Below are positions 1-7,992 of a DNA stretch of 64,000 nucleotides, in pieces. Position numbers and translations under genes: made by a program. The stretch spans positions 1-64,000 of the forward strand of contig JAACVK010000036.1 in assembly GCA_009991595.1 (NCBI GenBank), given 5' to 3'. Every line of letters starts with the position of its first letter. Positions within the stretch are counted from its first letter, which is position 1. A model generated the notes under the pieces. That model was not told the origin of the DNA. It worked only from the letters and a program-made list of their open reading frames with translations, and searched no databases. The stretch is from a bacterium. Lineage in GTDB: Bacteria; Bdellovibrionota; UBA2428.

Positions 1-456
1 CACGAGCCTTTCGTTAGAAGTATTAGCTTCGTTCTTGTGAAAATGCTTCCAAACCTGTCGGTGTCCCCTTAGGAATTTTTTCTCCATTAGGCGGATGTTT
101 TCTCCAAGCGCTCCGTTGTCGATTCTAAAGCGCATAAAAAGTAGAGGAGCCCACGGATAGAGTCTTATCTGTGTGACCGCTCGTTTAAGGCGAGCAAATT
201 GAAACTTTTCCCAGCTATCATAGGATTTGTAATCATCTATGGTTTCAATTTGAGTGAATTTAGATATCCCAAAGGTAACGGCGTCGTCGAGTAGGTCCTT
301 AAAGTTCGATCCAAAGTAATAATAGAGAGTCGATCTGGGGACACCTGTAAAACGAGAGACTTTTGAGAAGCTCAAGTCGTGAGGTTGATGTCTTAGGAGT
401 AGTTCAATCACTTTAATCCTGGTCTCGTCTAAATCGAACTTTTGTCTTTTTGTCAT
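1..456 (-). CDS. TetR-type transcriptional regulator (partial, runs off left edge)
   Basis: Leftward reading frame that starts at the ATG at 456 and stays open to base 1, giving the first 152 residues; the C-terminus lies outside the window. The N-terminal 50 residues have the three-helix TetR layout: a helix ending in IELLLRH, then LSFSKVSRFTGVPRSTLYYYF, in which a recognition helix is followed by the aromatic YYYF typical of TetR helix 3/4. Such proteins repress a neighbouring gene until a small ligand binds the C-terminal domain. It is divergent from the glycosyltransferase that starts at 540, with 83 bases between them, so that gene is one possible target. The ligand cannot be predicted. 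The family call rests on the DNA-binding domain only. Confidence 0.75.
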   Translation of the reverse strand, partial: MTKRQKFDLDETRIKVIELLLRHQPHDLSFSKVSRFTGVPRSTLYYYFGSNFKDLLDDAVTFGISKFTQIETIDDYKSYDSWEKFQFARLKRAVTQIRLYPWAPLLFMRFRIDNGALGENIRLMEKKFLRGHRQVWKHFHKNEANTSNERLV

Positions 457-523
457 AAACTCCTCAATTGCATGGTCATGTCTAACAAAGCCAGATAACC
501 CTTTTCAAGTCAAAGAAAGCTCG

Positions 524-532
524 TGCTAAGCT
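524..532 (+). promoter_or_regulatory. Extended -10 element, near-leaderless start for the GT-C gene
   Basis: TGCTAAGCT, with the hexamer at 527-532, predicts a start near 539 and the ATG is at 540. No convincing -35 is present. This is one of a repeated set of such sites in the window. Confidence 0.35.
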
Positions 533-539
533 TAAAGGG

Positions 540-1982
540 ATGAGTAAACTGGGAGGTCTTTGGATTTTAGGGTTTCTGGTGTTTTTTGGACGCTGGAATC
601 TTTTGGGTTTGTCTCCTGATGCAGCTTTATATGCAGGCTTGAGTCTTAAAGTGCATCAAAGCTCAGAATTTTGGTTCTTAACGGCTAGTCAGAATTTTTT
701 CCCACATTTTTTCGAACACCCTCCCTATTTTTTTCAGTGGGGTTCGTTTGTCCTAAACATCTTAGGAGTCGGGGATGGCGCAGCAAGAGCGATAGGGGGA
801 ATTCCAGGCTTCTTAGGGTTTATGGCTCTTGTTAGCTGGAGTTTTTTGAGATTGGGCTTTTCTCGAACCTTGGTTTTGGTGATTATGCTTTTAAGTTTTG
901 GGCACTACACCAAATATGCAACTACGACCATGATGGAAGGACCTCTAAGCTTAGGGGTCGTTTTGGCAATGATCGGAGTGGTAGAATTCATCTATCTCGG
1001 CGCTCGTGAGAAGTTTCCTTACCTTCTTTGTGCCCTTGGTTGTATGATTTCGGTTGCATCAAAAGGAGTTGCTGGATTGGGAGCTTTCGGTGCAATTGTC
1101 TTAACTCTACTTTTGATAAGATCACTCACCCATCTTCGTTTTAGTCTCAAGTCTAGTGTTGTTCTTTTGTGCCTTTGCTTGTTTTTTTCTTTGCTTCCCT
1201 TGGGCGTGTGGGCACTGGCTACCCATCCTATTTACGGGTTTGCTCACTCAGGAGACCAGCCTTGGTATTTTATGGAATACTTTCAGCAACAGGTTTTACG
1301 GTCTTTTACGAGTAATCGGGGTTCCGATTTACATAGTGTAACAGGAAGCCGCTGGTTGTATTTTCAGGTTATTTTAAAGTATGGATGGCCTTGGTGGTGG
1401 ACTGTTCCCATGGGCTATTTCTATCTATATAAAAAGAGACTATTACTTCATTTGAATTTGCCAGTTTTTTCTATTTGGGCATTCGCCTCTTTTGCTTGCT
1501 TTTTGAGCTTCTTTGTTCCGTTTTCGTTGAGCACCTTTCAGCTCCCTCATTACATCCATCCTGTTTACCTACCTCTCGCGCCAGTTGGAGCTGTCTTTGT
1601 TCACTATGTATTGAATAAATTTAGCTCAGCATTTTTAGGGTTTTTGGAGAGGAAATGGTGTCTGCCCCTACTGGCCTTGTTGTTGTTGGTTTTTATGTTT
1701 TCCTTTTATCGGGGAGTCAGTAAGTCGAGCAACCGTGGTCAGGACTTTATCGAAGTTTCTGAACTGGTAAATTCTTCCAAACCTGAGTGTGAAGTCGTTC
1801 TAGAAAGTAAAGATATGGATGCGTATCGAATGGAATCTTTTTCATTATGGTATTTTCGTGGCAGAAACTGGAGCAGAGTTGATTCTTTGGACTTGAACTC
1901 AAAAAGCAGCGAAGATCGTTTGATTTGGTATCCTCAAAGTCATCGAGACTTGAGAATGGTTGTGGGAAAAAACTGTCAATAG
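540..1982 (+). CDS. GT-C family polytopic glycosyltransferase (ArnT/PMT-like)
   Basis: 480 aa, with about ten hydrophobic segments. The N-terminus has the layout of ArnT/PMT_2 proteins: a first membrane helix, an acidic loop (SPDAALYAG, near residues 25-33, at the place of the catalytic D/E-A-RYA motif) and then HPPYFFQW, matching the KPP-W loop of this family. These enzymes use polyprenyl-phosphate sugars as donors and modify lipid A or proteins on the periplasmic side of the inner membrane. The donor and acceptor cannot be read from the sequence. The loop has one Asp where ArnT has two acidic residues, so activity is likely but not certain. It stands alone, with a TGCTAAGCT extended -10-like element 8 bases before the ATG. 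Confidence 0.7.
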   Translation: MSKLGGLWILGFLVFFGRWNLLGLSPDAALYAGLSLKVHQSSEFWFLTASQNFFPHFFEHPPYFFQWGSFVLNILGVGDGAARAIGGIPGFLGFMALVSWSFLRLGFSRTLVLVIMLLSFGHYTKYATTTMMEGPLSLGVVLAMIGVVEFIYLGAREKFPYLLCALGCMISVASKGVAGLGAFGAIVLTLLLIRSLTHLRFSLKSSVVLLCLCLFFSLLPLGVWALATHPIYGFAHSGDQPWYFMEYFQQQVLRSFTSNRGSDLHSVTGSRWLYFQVILKYGWPWWWTVPMGYFYLYKKRLLLHLNLPVFSIWAFASFACFLSFFVPFSLSTFQLPHYIHPVYLPLAPVGAVFVHYVLNKFSSAFLGFLERKWCLPLLALLLLVFMFSFYRGVSKSSNRGQDFIEVSELVNSSKPECEVVLESKDMDAYRMESFSLWYFRGRNWSRVDSLDLNSKSSEDRLIWYPQSHRDLRMVVGKNCQ

Positions 1983-2090
1983 AGAATCTTCTAAACGATG
2001 GTTGTGCGCCGTGCTAGATAATTGAACTTAGTCTAGAAATTAAGAAAGATCTGGTTCTATTATGTGGGTCGCGGAGGCTAGTGTGAAATT

Positions 2091-3800
2091 ATGAATTTAC
2101 GTATTTTGGTATTGCTCCTTGTTTTTAGCTCATGCAGTCACATGAATGGTGGTGGCAGTAAGGCGCTTCATCCAGATTGGTCTAAGGCTCAGGCCACTGG
2201 CGACAAGTTTGTTGTTAGCACTCAAAGCGAAAGAGCTTCTCAGGCGGGCAAGTTGATGATTGAGCAAGGTGGAAACATCATTGATGCTTTCGCGGCTACC
2301 TCCTTTGTTTTGGCGGTTGAAGAACCTTATGCCACAGGCATTGGTGGCGGAGGGTTTTTACTGTTTCGGCATGCAGCTACTGGAAAAGTAGTCGCCTATG
2401 ACTTTCGCGAACAAGCGCCCGCTAAAGCAGGGGACAAACTTTTTTTAAAAGCCGATGGCAGTGTCGATGCTGAAAGATCCAAAACAGGGGCCCATGCCGC
2501 GGGAGTTCCTGGATTAGTAGCAGGTATTTTAGAAATTCATAATTTATACGGAAGGCTTTCTAGAGAGAAAGTCATTAAGCCGGCGATTGAACTTGCCGAA
2601 AGTGGATTTAAAGTTTCAAGTGGGTTTGCCTACACGTTAAAGGAATCTAAGGACAGATTATCGAAATACAGAGGAAGTCGTGACTTGTTCTTTAAGAATG
2701 GCGAGGTTTTAAAGGAGGGGGATCTCTTTCAGCAAAAAGATTTAGCGGAAACTCTAAGGACTATCTCAAAAAAAGGGCGTGATGGATTTTATAAAGGCAA
2801 GATAGCATGGGCCACTGTGATGTATTTGCATAAGAATGATGGCCTCCACACGATATCTGACTTTGTTAGATATCGTCCTAAAAAGCGAGATCCGATCAAG
2901 GGAACTTATAATGGATACACAGTTTACGGAATGCCGCCTCCTAGTTCTGGAGGGATTCTTGTCCAGCAAATCTTAAACACTCTCGAGGGAGCGAGGCTTG
3001 GTAATGGAATGCCTTTCGATGTGGACAATGTTCACAAGACAACCATAGCTATGCAAACGGCTTTCGCGGATAGAGGTAAGTATTTTGGAGATGCCGACTT
3101 TATTGACTTTCCTCAGGCAAAACTATTGAGCGAGGATTGGGCTGCCGAGCATCGAAAATTGTTAGACAGCAAGCGTGCGTTAAGTGCGGATGAAATATCA
3201 ACAGCAAAAGGTTTTCCTAAAGAGCCTGATCATACGGTGCATTTTTCAATGGCTGATCAAGAGGGAAATGTTTTGGCGTCGACTCAAACCATCAATGGTT
3301 GGTATGGAAATGCCATGGTTGTTCCTGGAACGGGAATCTTGATGAATAATGAAATGGATGACTTTTCTGCAGCTCCTGGAGCCAGTAACTTATTTGGTGC
3401 TTACGGATCGGCCGCCAATAAGGTTGAAGGAAGAAAGCGACCCCTTAGTAGTATGTCGCCCACTTTAATTTTCAAAAATGGTGAGCCTCGATATGCTCTA
3501 GGAAGTCCTAATGGAACTCGAATAATCAGTTGCGTGGCCCTTACGACTCTTAATTTGGTGGAGTATGGAATGTCTTTAAAGAATGCGATTGCAGCGCCTC
3601 GGTATCATCACCAGTGGAGGCCAGATGAGTTGTGGGTGGAACCTTATTTTCCCACGAAGACTAAGGATGAATTAGCGGCTTTGGGTTACAAGATTCAAGA
3701 GAAGACTTGGGGTTGTAAGGTTCAAGGTGTGTCCTGGAGTCCGGGGAAGCTGAGTGCGGTCGCGGATCCTCGTGGATCTGCCTCGGCATTAGGGCTTTAA
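2091..3800 (+). CDS. ggt: Gamma-glutamyltranspeptidase, lipoprotein form
   Basis: 569 aa, the normal family length. It cleaves gamma-glutamyl bonds of glutathione and related compounds and self-processes into two subunits. The N-terminus is a lipoprotein signal (VFSSC, Cys15), so the enzyme should be anchored in the periplasm rather than soluble as in E. coli. The large-subunit GIGGGGF motif is at about 83-89. The autocatalytic Thr is Thr382 in DHTVHFS, and the small subunit keeps RPLSSMSPT, GSPNGTRI and the APRYHHQW segment. GGAGG lies 13 bases before the ATG. The stop codon abuts the ATG of the downstream ABC ATPase, so the three genes are probably one operon. Family membership is near certain; the physiological substrate is not known. 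Confidence 0.93.
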   Translation: MNLRILVLLLVFSSCSHMNGGGSKALHPDWSKAQATGDKFVVSTQSERASQAGKLMIEQGGNIIDAFAATSFVLAVEEPYATGIGGGGFLLFRHAATGKVVAYDFREQAPAKAGDKLFLKADGSVDAERSKTGAHAAGVPGLVAGILEIHNLYGRLSREKVIKPAIELAESGFKVSSGFAYTLKESKDRLSKYRGSRDLFFKNGEVLKEGDLFQQKDLAETLRTISKKGRDGFYKGKIAWATVMYLHKNDGLHTISDFVRYRPKKRDPIKGTYNGYTVYGMPPPSSGGILVQQILNTLEGARLGNGMPFDVDNVHKTTIAMQTAFADRGKYFGDADFIDFPQAKLLSEDWAAEHRKLLDSKRALSADEISTAKGFPKEPDHTVHFSMADQEGNVLASTQTINGWYGNAMVVPGTGILMNNEMDDFSAAPGASNLFGAYGSAANKVEGRKRPLSSMSPTLIFKNGEPRYALGSPNGTRIISCVALTTLNLVEYGMSLKNAIAAPRYHHQWRPDELWVEPYFPTKTKDELAALGYKIQEKTWGCKVQGVSWSPGKLSAVADPRGSASALGL

Positions 3801-4547
3801 ATGGAGAATACGATTCCTGCTTTAGAGTTTGAAAATGTTGTTAAAAATTTTGGCGACTTTCAGGCTGTCAAAGATCTTAATCTGAAGGTGGAGTCTGGAG
3901 AAATTTTTGCTTTGTTGGGACCTAATGGAGCGGGTAAAAGCACTTCTATCAACATGATTGTTGGTTTGAATAAAATTAGCAAGGGGTCCATTCGAGTTTT
4001 TGGTTTAGATACTCAATCTGAATCTGTAAACACGCGCAGGATGGTTGGGATCATGCATCAAGAGATTATTGCTGAGACTTTCTTGCCTGTGCAAGAATCG
4101 TTGGAGCTACACTGTGGCTATTTTGGAATGGCAGTCGATCGAGACTGGATGAATGAACTCTTGCGGCGATTGGCTTTAGACCCTCATCGGAATAAGCGCT
4201 CTGGACAACTGTCGGGTGGGATGAAGCGCCGTTTGATGATGGCTAAGGCGCTCATTCATAAGCCTCAATTGCTTATTCTGGACGAGCCGACAGCCGGCGT
4301 GGATGTGGATTTGAGGCGTATCATTTGGGAGTTTGTTGAGGAGCTTAACAAAGTTCATGGAGCCACGGTTCTTTTGACAACGCATTATTTGGAAGAAGCT
4401 GAAAAGCTTTGCAAGAGAATTGCCATATTGGATCATGGGGAATTGATTGTTCTCGATGAAACTAAAAAGTTGTTGTCCGATCAAAAGTCTAAAAATCTTG
4501 AAGAAGTTTTTCTTAAATTGACCCAATCCACTGAGGTTCAGGTGTGA
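3801..4547 (+). CDS. ABC-2 transporter ATP-binding protein (YadG-like)
   Basis: 248 aa nucleotide-binding subunit of an ABC exporter. Walker A GPNGAGKST is at 40-48, the Q-loop Gln near 87, signature LSGGMKRR at 137-144, Walker B LLILDEPT at 157-164 and the switch His at about 195. The sequence style (LSGGMKRRLMMAKAL, HGATVLLTTHYLEEAE) is that of the YadG/NodI/CcmA group, which works with an ABC-2 permease. It starts at the base after the ggt stop and its last four bases (GTGA) overlap the permease start, indicating translational coupling. The substrate is unknown; the YadGH group has no firmly assigned substrate. Confidence 0.92.
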   Translation: MENTIPALEFENVVKNFGDFQAVKDLNLKVESGEIFALLGPNGAGKSTSINMIVGLNKISKGSIRVFGLDTQSESVNTRRMVGIMHQEIIAETFLPVQESLELHCGYFGMAVDRDWMNELLRRLALDPHRNKRSGQLSGGMKRRLMMAKALIHKPQLLILDEPTAGVDVDLRRIIWEFVEELNKVHGATVLLTTHYLEEAEKLCKRIAILDHGELIVLDETKKLLSDQKSKNLEEVFLKLTQSTEVQV

Positions 4548-5335
4548 GTAGTTTTTATCAGAATAGAAGTTATTCTCCTTATCGTTCTTTTTATACCTTG
4601 TTGCGGAAAGAAATTCGTCGCTATTTGATCATGGCTCCTCAGACGCTATTGGCGCCTCTGATAACGGTTTGTTTATATCTTCTTGTTTTTGGGGTTAGTC
4701 TTGGCAGGCGTATTTCCTTGGGAACTGAAGTTAGTTATTTAGATTTTGTTATTCCGGGGCTGATCTTGATGGGAGCAATTAACAACACTTTTGCCAACAT
4801 TTCTTCCTCCTTATTTCTCTCTAAATACTTGGGAAATATTGCAGATATTCTTGTGGCCCCTATTAGTGCCATGCAGTTTTTAATGGCTTACACCTTAGCT
4901 GCTATGACCCGAGGTTTATTGGTGAGTGCGCTAATCTATGGAGTGAGTTTGTTTTTCAGCCAGACACCTTGGCAAAGTCCTTTCTTAGGGTTTTTTATTC
5001 TATTTTTAGCTTCTTTTATTTTTGCCCAGATTGGAGTCATTGCCTCTTTGACCTCAGCAAGTTTTGATACTCTGTCAATGTATACAAATTTTTTACTTTT
5101 ACCGTTGATTTACCTGGGAGGTCTTTTTTATCCAGTTTCCAATCTGCCCGCTCCTTGGTCAACACTATCTAAGTTCAATCCTTTGTATTATCTGATTGAG
5201 GGCTTTCGTTCTGCCATGTTGGGAGCTACGGAGTTGTCAATAGGGTCGGCTATCTTCGGGGCGACTATAGTGGCTTTGATACTGTTTTCGATAACTTATT
5301 GGCTGATTAAAACTGGCTATAAGTTGCGAAACTGA
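4544..5335 (+). CDS. ABC-2 type transporter permease (YadH-like)
   Basis: 263 aa with six hydrophobic segments, the ABC-2 membrane fold. The start is GTG at 4544, overlapping the ATPase stop in a GTGA junction. The family is recognised from FVIPGLILMGAINNTFAN in the first third and the C-terminal FNPLYYLIEGFRSAMLG, both typical of YadH/NodJ/DrrB permeases. Two copies with two ATPase subunits would form an inner-membrane exporter. The neighbouring Ggt lipoprotein is cotranscribed, but I see no biochemical link that would name a substrate. Confidence 0.9.
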   Translation: MSSFYQNRSYSPYRSFYTLLRKEIRRYLIMAPQTLLAPLITVCLYLLVFGVSLGRRISLGTEVSYLDFVIPGLILMGAINNTFANISSSLFLSKYLGNIADILVAPISAMQFLMAYTLAAMTRGLLVSALIYGVSLFFSQTPWQSPFLGFFILFLASFIFAQIGVIASLTSASFDTLSMYTNFLLLPLIYLGGLFYPVSNLPAPWSTLSKFNPLYYLIEGFRSAMLGATELSIGSAIFGATIVALILFSITYWLIKTGYKLRN

Positions 5336-5401
5336 TTTTGAATCAAAAAAAATCTTCTTGGCCGTGACTTTAGTAGTTTGAGTCGATAGATCAGTCTAAT
5401 C

Positions 5402-5887
5402 ATGGCTCGCTCTTCTAAATCGTTGAATGAAGTTCTCGATCAGCTTCGTGAAGTTGGTTTGAAGCGAACTCAAGCGCGGCGAGCAATCTTAGATCTGTTG
5501 GTGAGAGAGCATGGGCCCTTTTCCTCTGAAGAGATTCACGCTAAATTAAAAAGTCATGGTTGTGATTTGGTGACGGTCTATCGAAATGTGATTGCTTTGG
5601 AGAAGGTTTCCTTGATTAGAAGATGTGATTTTGGAGACCGTGTTTATCGCTACGAGATTAATGATTCTCATGATGACCATCATCACGTTGTTTGCGCAAA
5701 GTGCTCTGGGGTTACGGTGATCGATTATTGTATTCCCAAAAAGGTCTTAGATTCCCTCAAAAAGAAGGGGTATCAAAATCTAGAGTGCCGGTTAGAGATT
5801 TTTGGTCTTTGTCCTCAATGCTCTAGAGGAAAAAGCCTTGAATCTAGTCTCTCTGACTCTCGCAAAAACGCTTCGCCCAATAACTAA
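5402..5887 (+). CDS. Fur-family metalloregulator (Fur/Zur/PerR type)
   Basis: 161 aa. A winged-helix DNA-binding half (GLKRTQARRAILDLL; recognition helix around TVYRNVIALE) is followed by the dimerisation half. The metal sites are visible: the His-rich loop NDSHDDHHHVVC near 88-98, and two CxxC pairs (Cys98/101 and Cys137/140) that hold the structural zinc. The protein represses genes when loaded with its metal. Which metal cannot be decided from motifs. The nearby Mg-type HemB and zinc-independent FolE2 are classic zinc-sparing genes, which makes Zur worth testing. It converges on hemB, with a 44-base overlap of the two 3' ends. Confidence 0.9.
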   Translation: MARSSKSLNEVLDQLREVGLKRTQARRAILDLLVREHGPFSSEEIHAKLKSHGCDLVTVYRNVIALEKVSLIRRCDFGDRVYRYEINDSHDDHHHVVCAKCSGVTVIDYCIPKKVLDSLKKKGYQNLECRLEIFGLCPQCSRGKSLESSLSDSRKNASPNN

Positions 5888-6821
5888 GAATAATATCCGC
5901 GCCAGCTCGTTTTATCGAAGTTAATGATTCCACAAAGGCTTCGTTTTCAGTGAATAGTTCCTTTTCTACTCCCGCCATGAGCATGGAGTATTCTCCACTA
6001 ACTTGATAGGCGGCAACAGGAACGGGGCTAAAGTCCTTTAGGTCAGAGATAATATCCAAATAGGAGAGAGCGGGTTTGACCATGATCATATCTGCGCCTT
6101 CTTCAATGTCTAAGGCGGCTTCCCGGTGAGCCTCTCGTCGATTAGCTGGGTTAAGTTGATAGGTCTTTTTGTCTCCCTCTTTAGGGGCGGAGTCTAGAGC
6201 TTGCCTAAAGGGTCCGTATAAGCTTGAGCAATACTTAGCAGAGTAAGCGAGGATACCAACCTCCTCGAATCCGCTTTCGTCGAGAGCGCTTCTAAGGTAG
6301 CCAACCCGGCCGTCCATCATGTCGGATGGTGCGATCATGTCTGCGCCGGCCTTTGCCTGGCACAAGGCCATTTCGGCTAAAATAGGCAGGGTTTCGTCGT
6401 TTAGGATTTTCCCATTTTTAACGAGGCCGTCGTGACCATCACAGGAATACGGATCCATGGCCACATCGGTAATCAGGGTTAGGTCGGAGACTTTGTCTTT
6501 TAAGGCCTTGATGGCATTTGGCAGGAGTCCGTTAGGGTTGCTTGACTCCGTAGCAAGGGGATCTTTCTTCGAGTCGTCAATCGCGGGGAAAAGCGCGAGA
6601 GCGGGAATTCCCAGGTGTCTGGCTTGGATGGCTTCTTCGATTAGTATGTCTATGCTCATGCGGAAAACGCCAGGCATTGTGGAGATCGGTTCCTTTCTTC
6701 CGTTGCCCTCGATGAGAAAGACCGGCCATACAAAATTCTCAGGCCGAAGAATAGTTTCTGTGGAGAGTTCTCTCAGCGAAGAAGTTCGTCGATTTCGTCT
6801 TGGTCTTTGAGGCATATTCAT
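5844..6821 (-). CDS. hemB: Delta-aminolevulinic acid dehydratase (porphobilinogen synthase), Mg type
   Basis: 325 aa, full length. It condenses two aminolevulinates into porphobilinogen for haem and other tetrapyrroles. The Schiff-base lysine lies in MIMVKPALSYLD, and the second active-site lysine in YSAKYCSSLYGPFR. The metal loop reads DVAMDPYSCDGHDG, the aspartate-rich form found in Mg-dependent enzymes, rather than the three-cysteine zinc form. The enzyme therefore should not need catalytic zinc. The start at 6821 is one of two close ATG codons (6821, 6815) and neither has a clear ribosome-binding site. Its 3' end overlaps that of the Fur-family gene. Confidence 0.95.
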   Translation of the reverse strand: MNMPQRPRRNRRTSSLRELSTETILRPENFVWPVFLIEGNGRKEPISTMPGVFRMSIDILIEEAIQARHLGIPALALFPAIDDSKKDPLATESSNPNGLLPNAIKALKDKVSDLTLITDVAMDPYSCDGHDGLVKNGKILNDETLPILAEMALCQAKAGADMIAPSDMMDGRVGYLRSALDESGFEEVGILAYSAKYCSSLYGPFRQALDSAPKEGDKKTYQLNPANRREAHREAALDIEEGADMIMVKPALSYLDIISDLKDFSPVPVAAYQVSGEYSMLMAGVEKELFTENEAFVESLTSIKRAGADIILSYWAKRFCESQRD

Positions 6822-6961
6822 GATGACAATATGTTTAGCGGAGTATGGGGGAAAAAGACAAGTTTTGTTGTTGAGCTACGGGTTCTGGCCCGCTGTATGG
6901 GGCTTTTAGGGGTGATTGAGACCAATGTGTAAGATCTCGGTATTATGAGTTTTATTCAGGG

Positions 6962-6980
6962 TTCATGAAAGCTTCATGAA
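6962..6980. promoter_or_regulatory. Paired TTCATGAA palindromes (candidate operator)
   Basis: TTCATGAA occurs twice, separated by AGC. Each octamer is itself palindromic. The pair is centred about 63 bases upstream of the likely start of the secreted acidic protein gene, a place where activators often bind. No bound protein can be named. Confidence 0.3.
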
Positions 6981-7021
6981 ATGAAGGCGGTAGTTTAACC
7001 TGTTTACTAAGCACTACGGTT

Positions 7022-7027
7022 TATAAT
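7022..7027 (+). promoter_or_regulatory. Perfect TATAAT -10 predicting a leaderless mRNA
   Basis: TATAAT at 7022-7027 would place transcription start at 7034, which is the A of the ATG. No good -35 is seen at 16-18 bases, so an activator at the upstream TTCATGAA pair is plausible. Confidence 0.4.
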
Positions 7028-7033
7028 GAAGTC

Positions 7034-7849
7034 ATGAAGCATTTTGGCAATTTTCTATTCACTCTATCGTTTTTTGCTTTCACAGTTCTCCATGTATCTG
7101 CGAAGGATTCCGCAAGCACAGGAGAGAAGAAGGATTACGGTAAGGACAAGGGCTCTTGCACAGCTAAAAAGATGAAGACTATTCCCACTCATGTTGAAAG
7201 ATTGCAATCATGTGATGGAGAAGAAGTCCCTAGTAATTCTAAGTTAGCAGAGACAAAATTCTTTGAGGCCTGTGAAAAATCTGCAGAGGCAAAAGAACAT
7301 GATGGGGCGGCTGAGGGAATGGCAGCGGGGGTTCATTCAGCAGTGGAAAGTAACACCTTTTCACAAGGCAACGTAGGGACCTTGGAGGCTGCTTCAGGTG
7401 AAATTGAGTCAGGAGCTAAAGCTCGTAAGGAAGCTCTTGAGTTGTTTAATGAAGCCAAGGCTGCTGCTGAAGCGGCCAAAAGTGAAGTGGCTGACCATGA
7501 AGACAGTAGAGATGGGCACAATTACTCGTCGGAATCTCTGCTTGCTATGATTCTGTGGACGATTGATAAAGAGGAAGAAAAAGAGAAAGGTGCCGAAGAG
7601 TTGGCCGCTGGTTTGGCTGAAGCAGCCGCTGTTGCCGAGTTAGGGTTTGCCGAGGAACCAACGGACGAAACGGCTACCGATGATGCTGCAAATGATTCTG
7701 AGAGTTCTGATAGTGATTTACTTTCTTGGACTGTTCCTGAAGACGAGTTGGTGGAATGGATTGAGAATCCAGAAGAAGGTGCTAGCCAAACGGGCGAGCA
7801 AAATGGAGCAGCGACTTCAACTGATGATGAAGCGGTGGCTGGTATCTAA
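7034..7849 (+). CDS. Secreted acidic Ala/Glu-rich protein, unknown function
   Basis: 271 aa. It starts with a signal peptide (LFTLSFFAFTVLHVSAK). The mature part is strongly acidic, with an Ala/Glu/Lys helix-rich middle (about 130-200) and a Ser/Asp/Glu-rich tail with little predicted order. Four cysteines lie in the first 80 mature residues (SCTAKK, SCDGEE, ACEKS), enough for two disulfides. I recognise no domain. A perfect TATAAT sits just before the ATG and a strong terminator follows the gene, so it is probably a single-gene transcript. It could be a periplasmic structural or cation-binding protein; this is not shown by any motif. Confidence 0.75.
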   Translation: MKHFGNFLFTLSFFAFTVLHVSAKDSASTGEKKDYGKDKGSCTAKKMKTIPTHVERLQSCDGEEVPSNSKLAETKFFEACEKSAEAKEHDGAAEGMAAGVHSAVESNTFSQGNVGTLEAASGEIESGAKARKEALELFNEAKAAAEAAKSEVADHEDSRDGHNYSSESLLAMILWTIDKEEEKEKGAEELAAGLAEAAAVAELGFAEEPTDETATDDAANDSESSDSDLLSWTVPEDELVEWIENPEEGASQTGEQNGAATSTDDEAVAGI

Positions 7850-7881
7850 TAGTTGTTCTTGAGTGCTTATAGAAAACATTG

Positions 7882-7913
7882 GGCTACTTCCTGGCCAGGA
7901 AGTAGCCTTTTTT
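7882..7913 (+). terminator. Rho-independent terminator after the acidic protein gene
   Basis: A perfect 13-bp inverted repeat (GGCTACTTCCTGG and its complement, adjacent to each other) is followed by six T. The innermost pairs must open to form the loop. It lies 33 bases after the stop codon. Confidence 0.9.
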
Positions 7914-7992
7914 GTAGGTAAGCCGGGCACTTACACCTTGTCGTGAGGTTGACGTGGAGAGCTCCTAAAATCAATTGCTTCTTCAGTGATAG

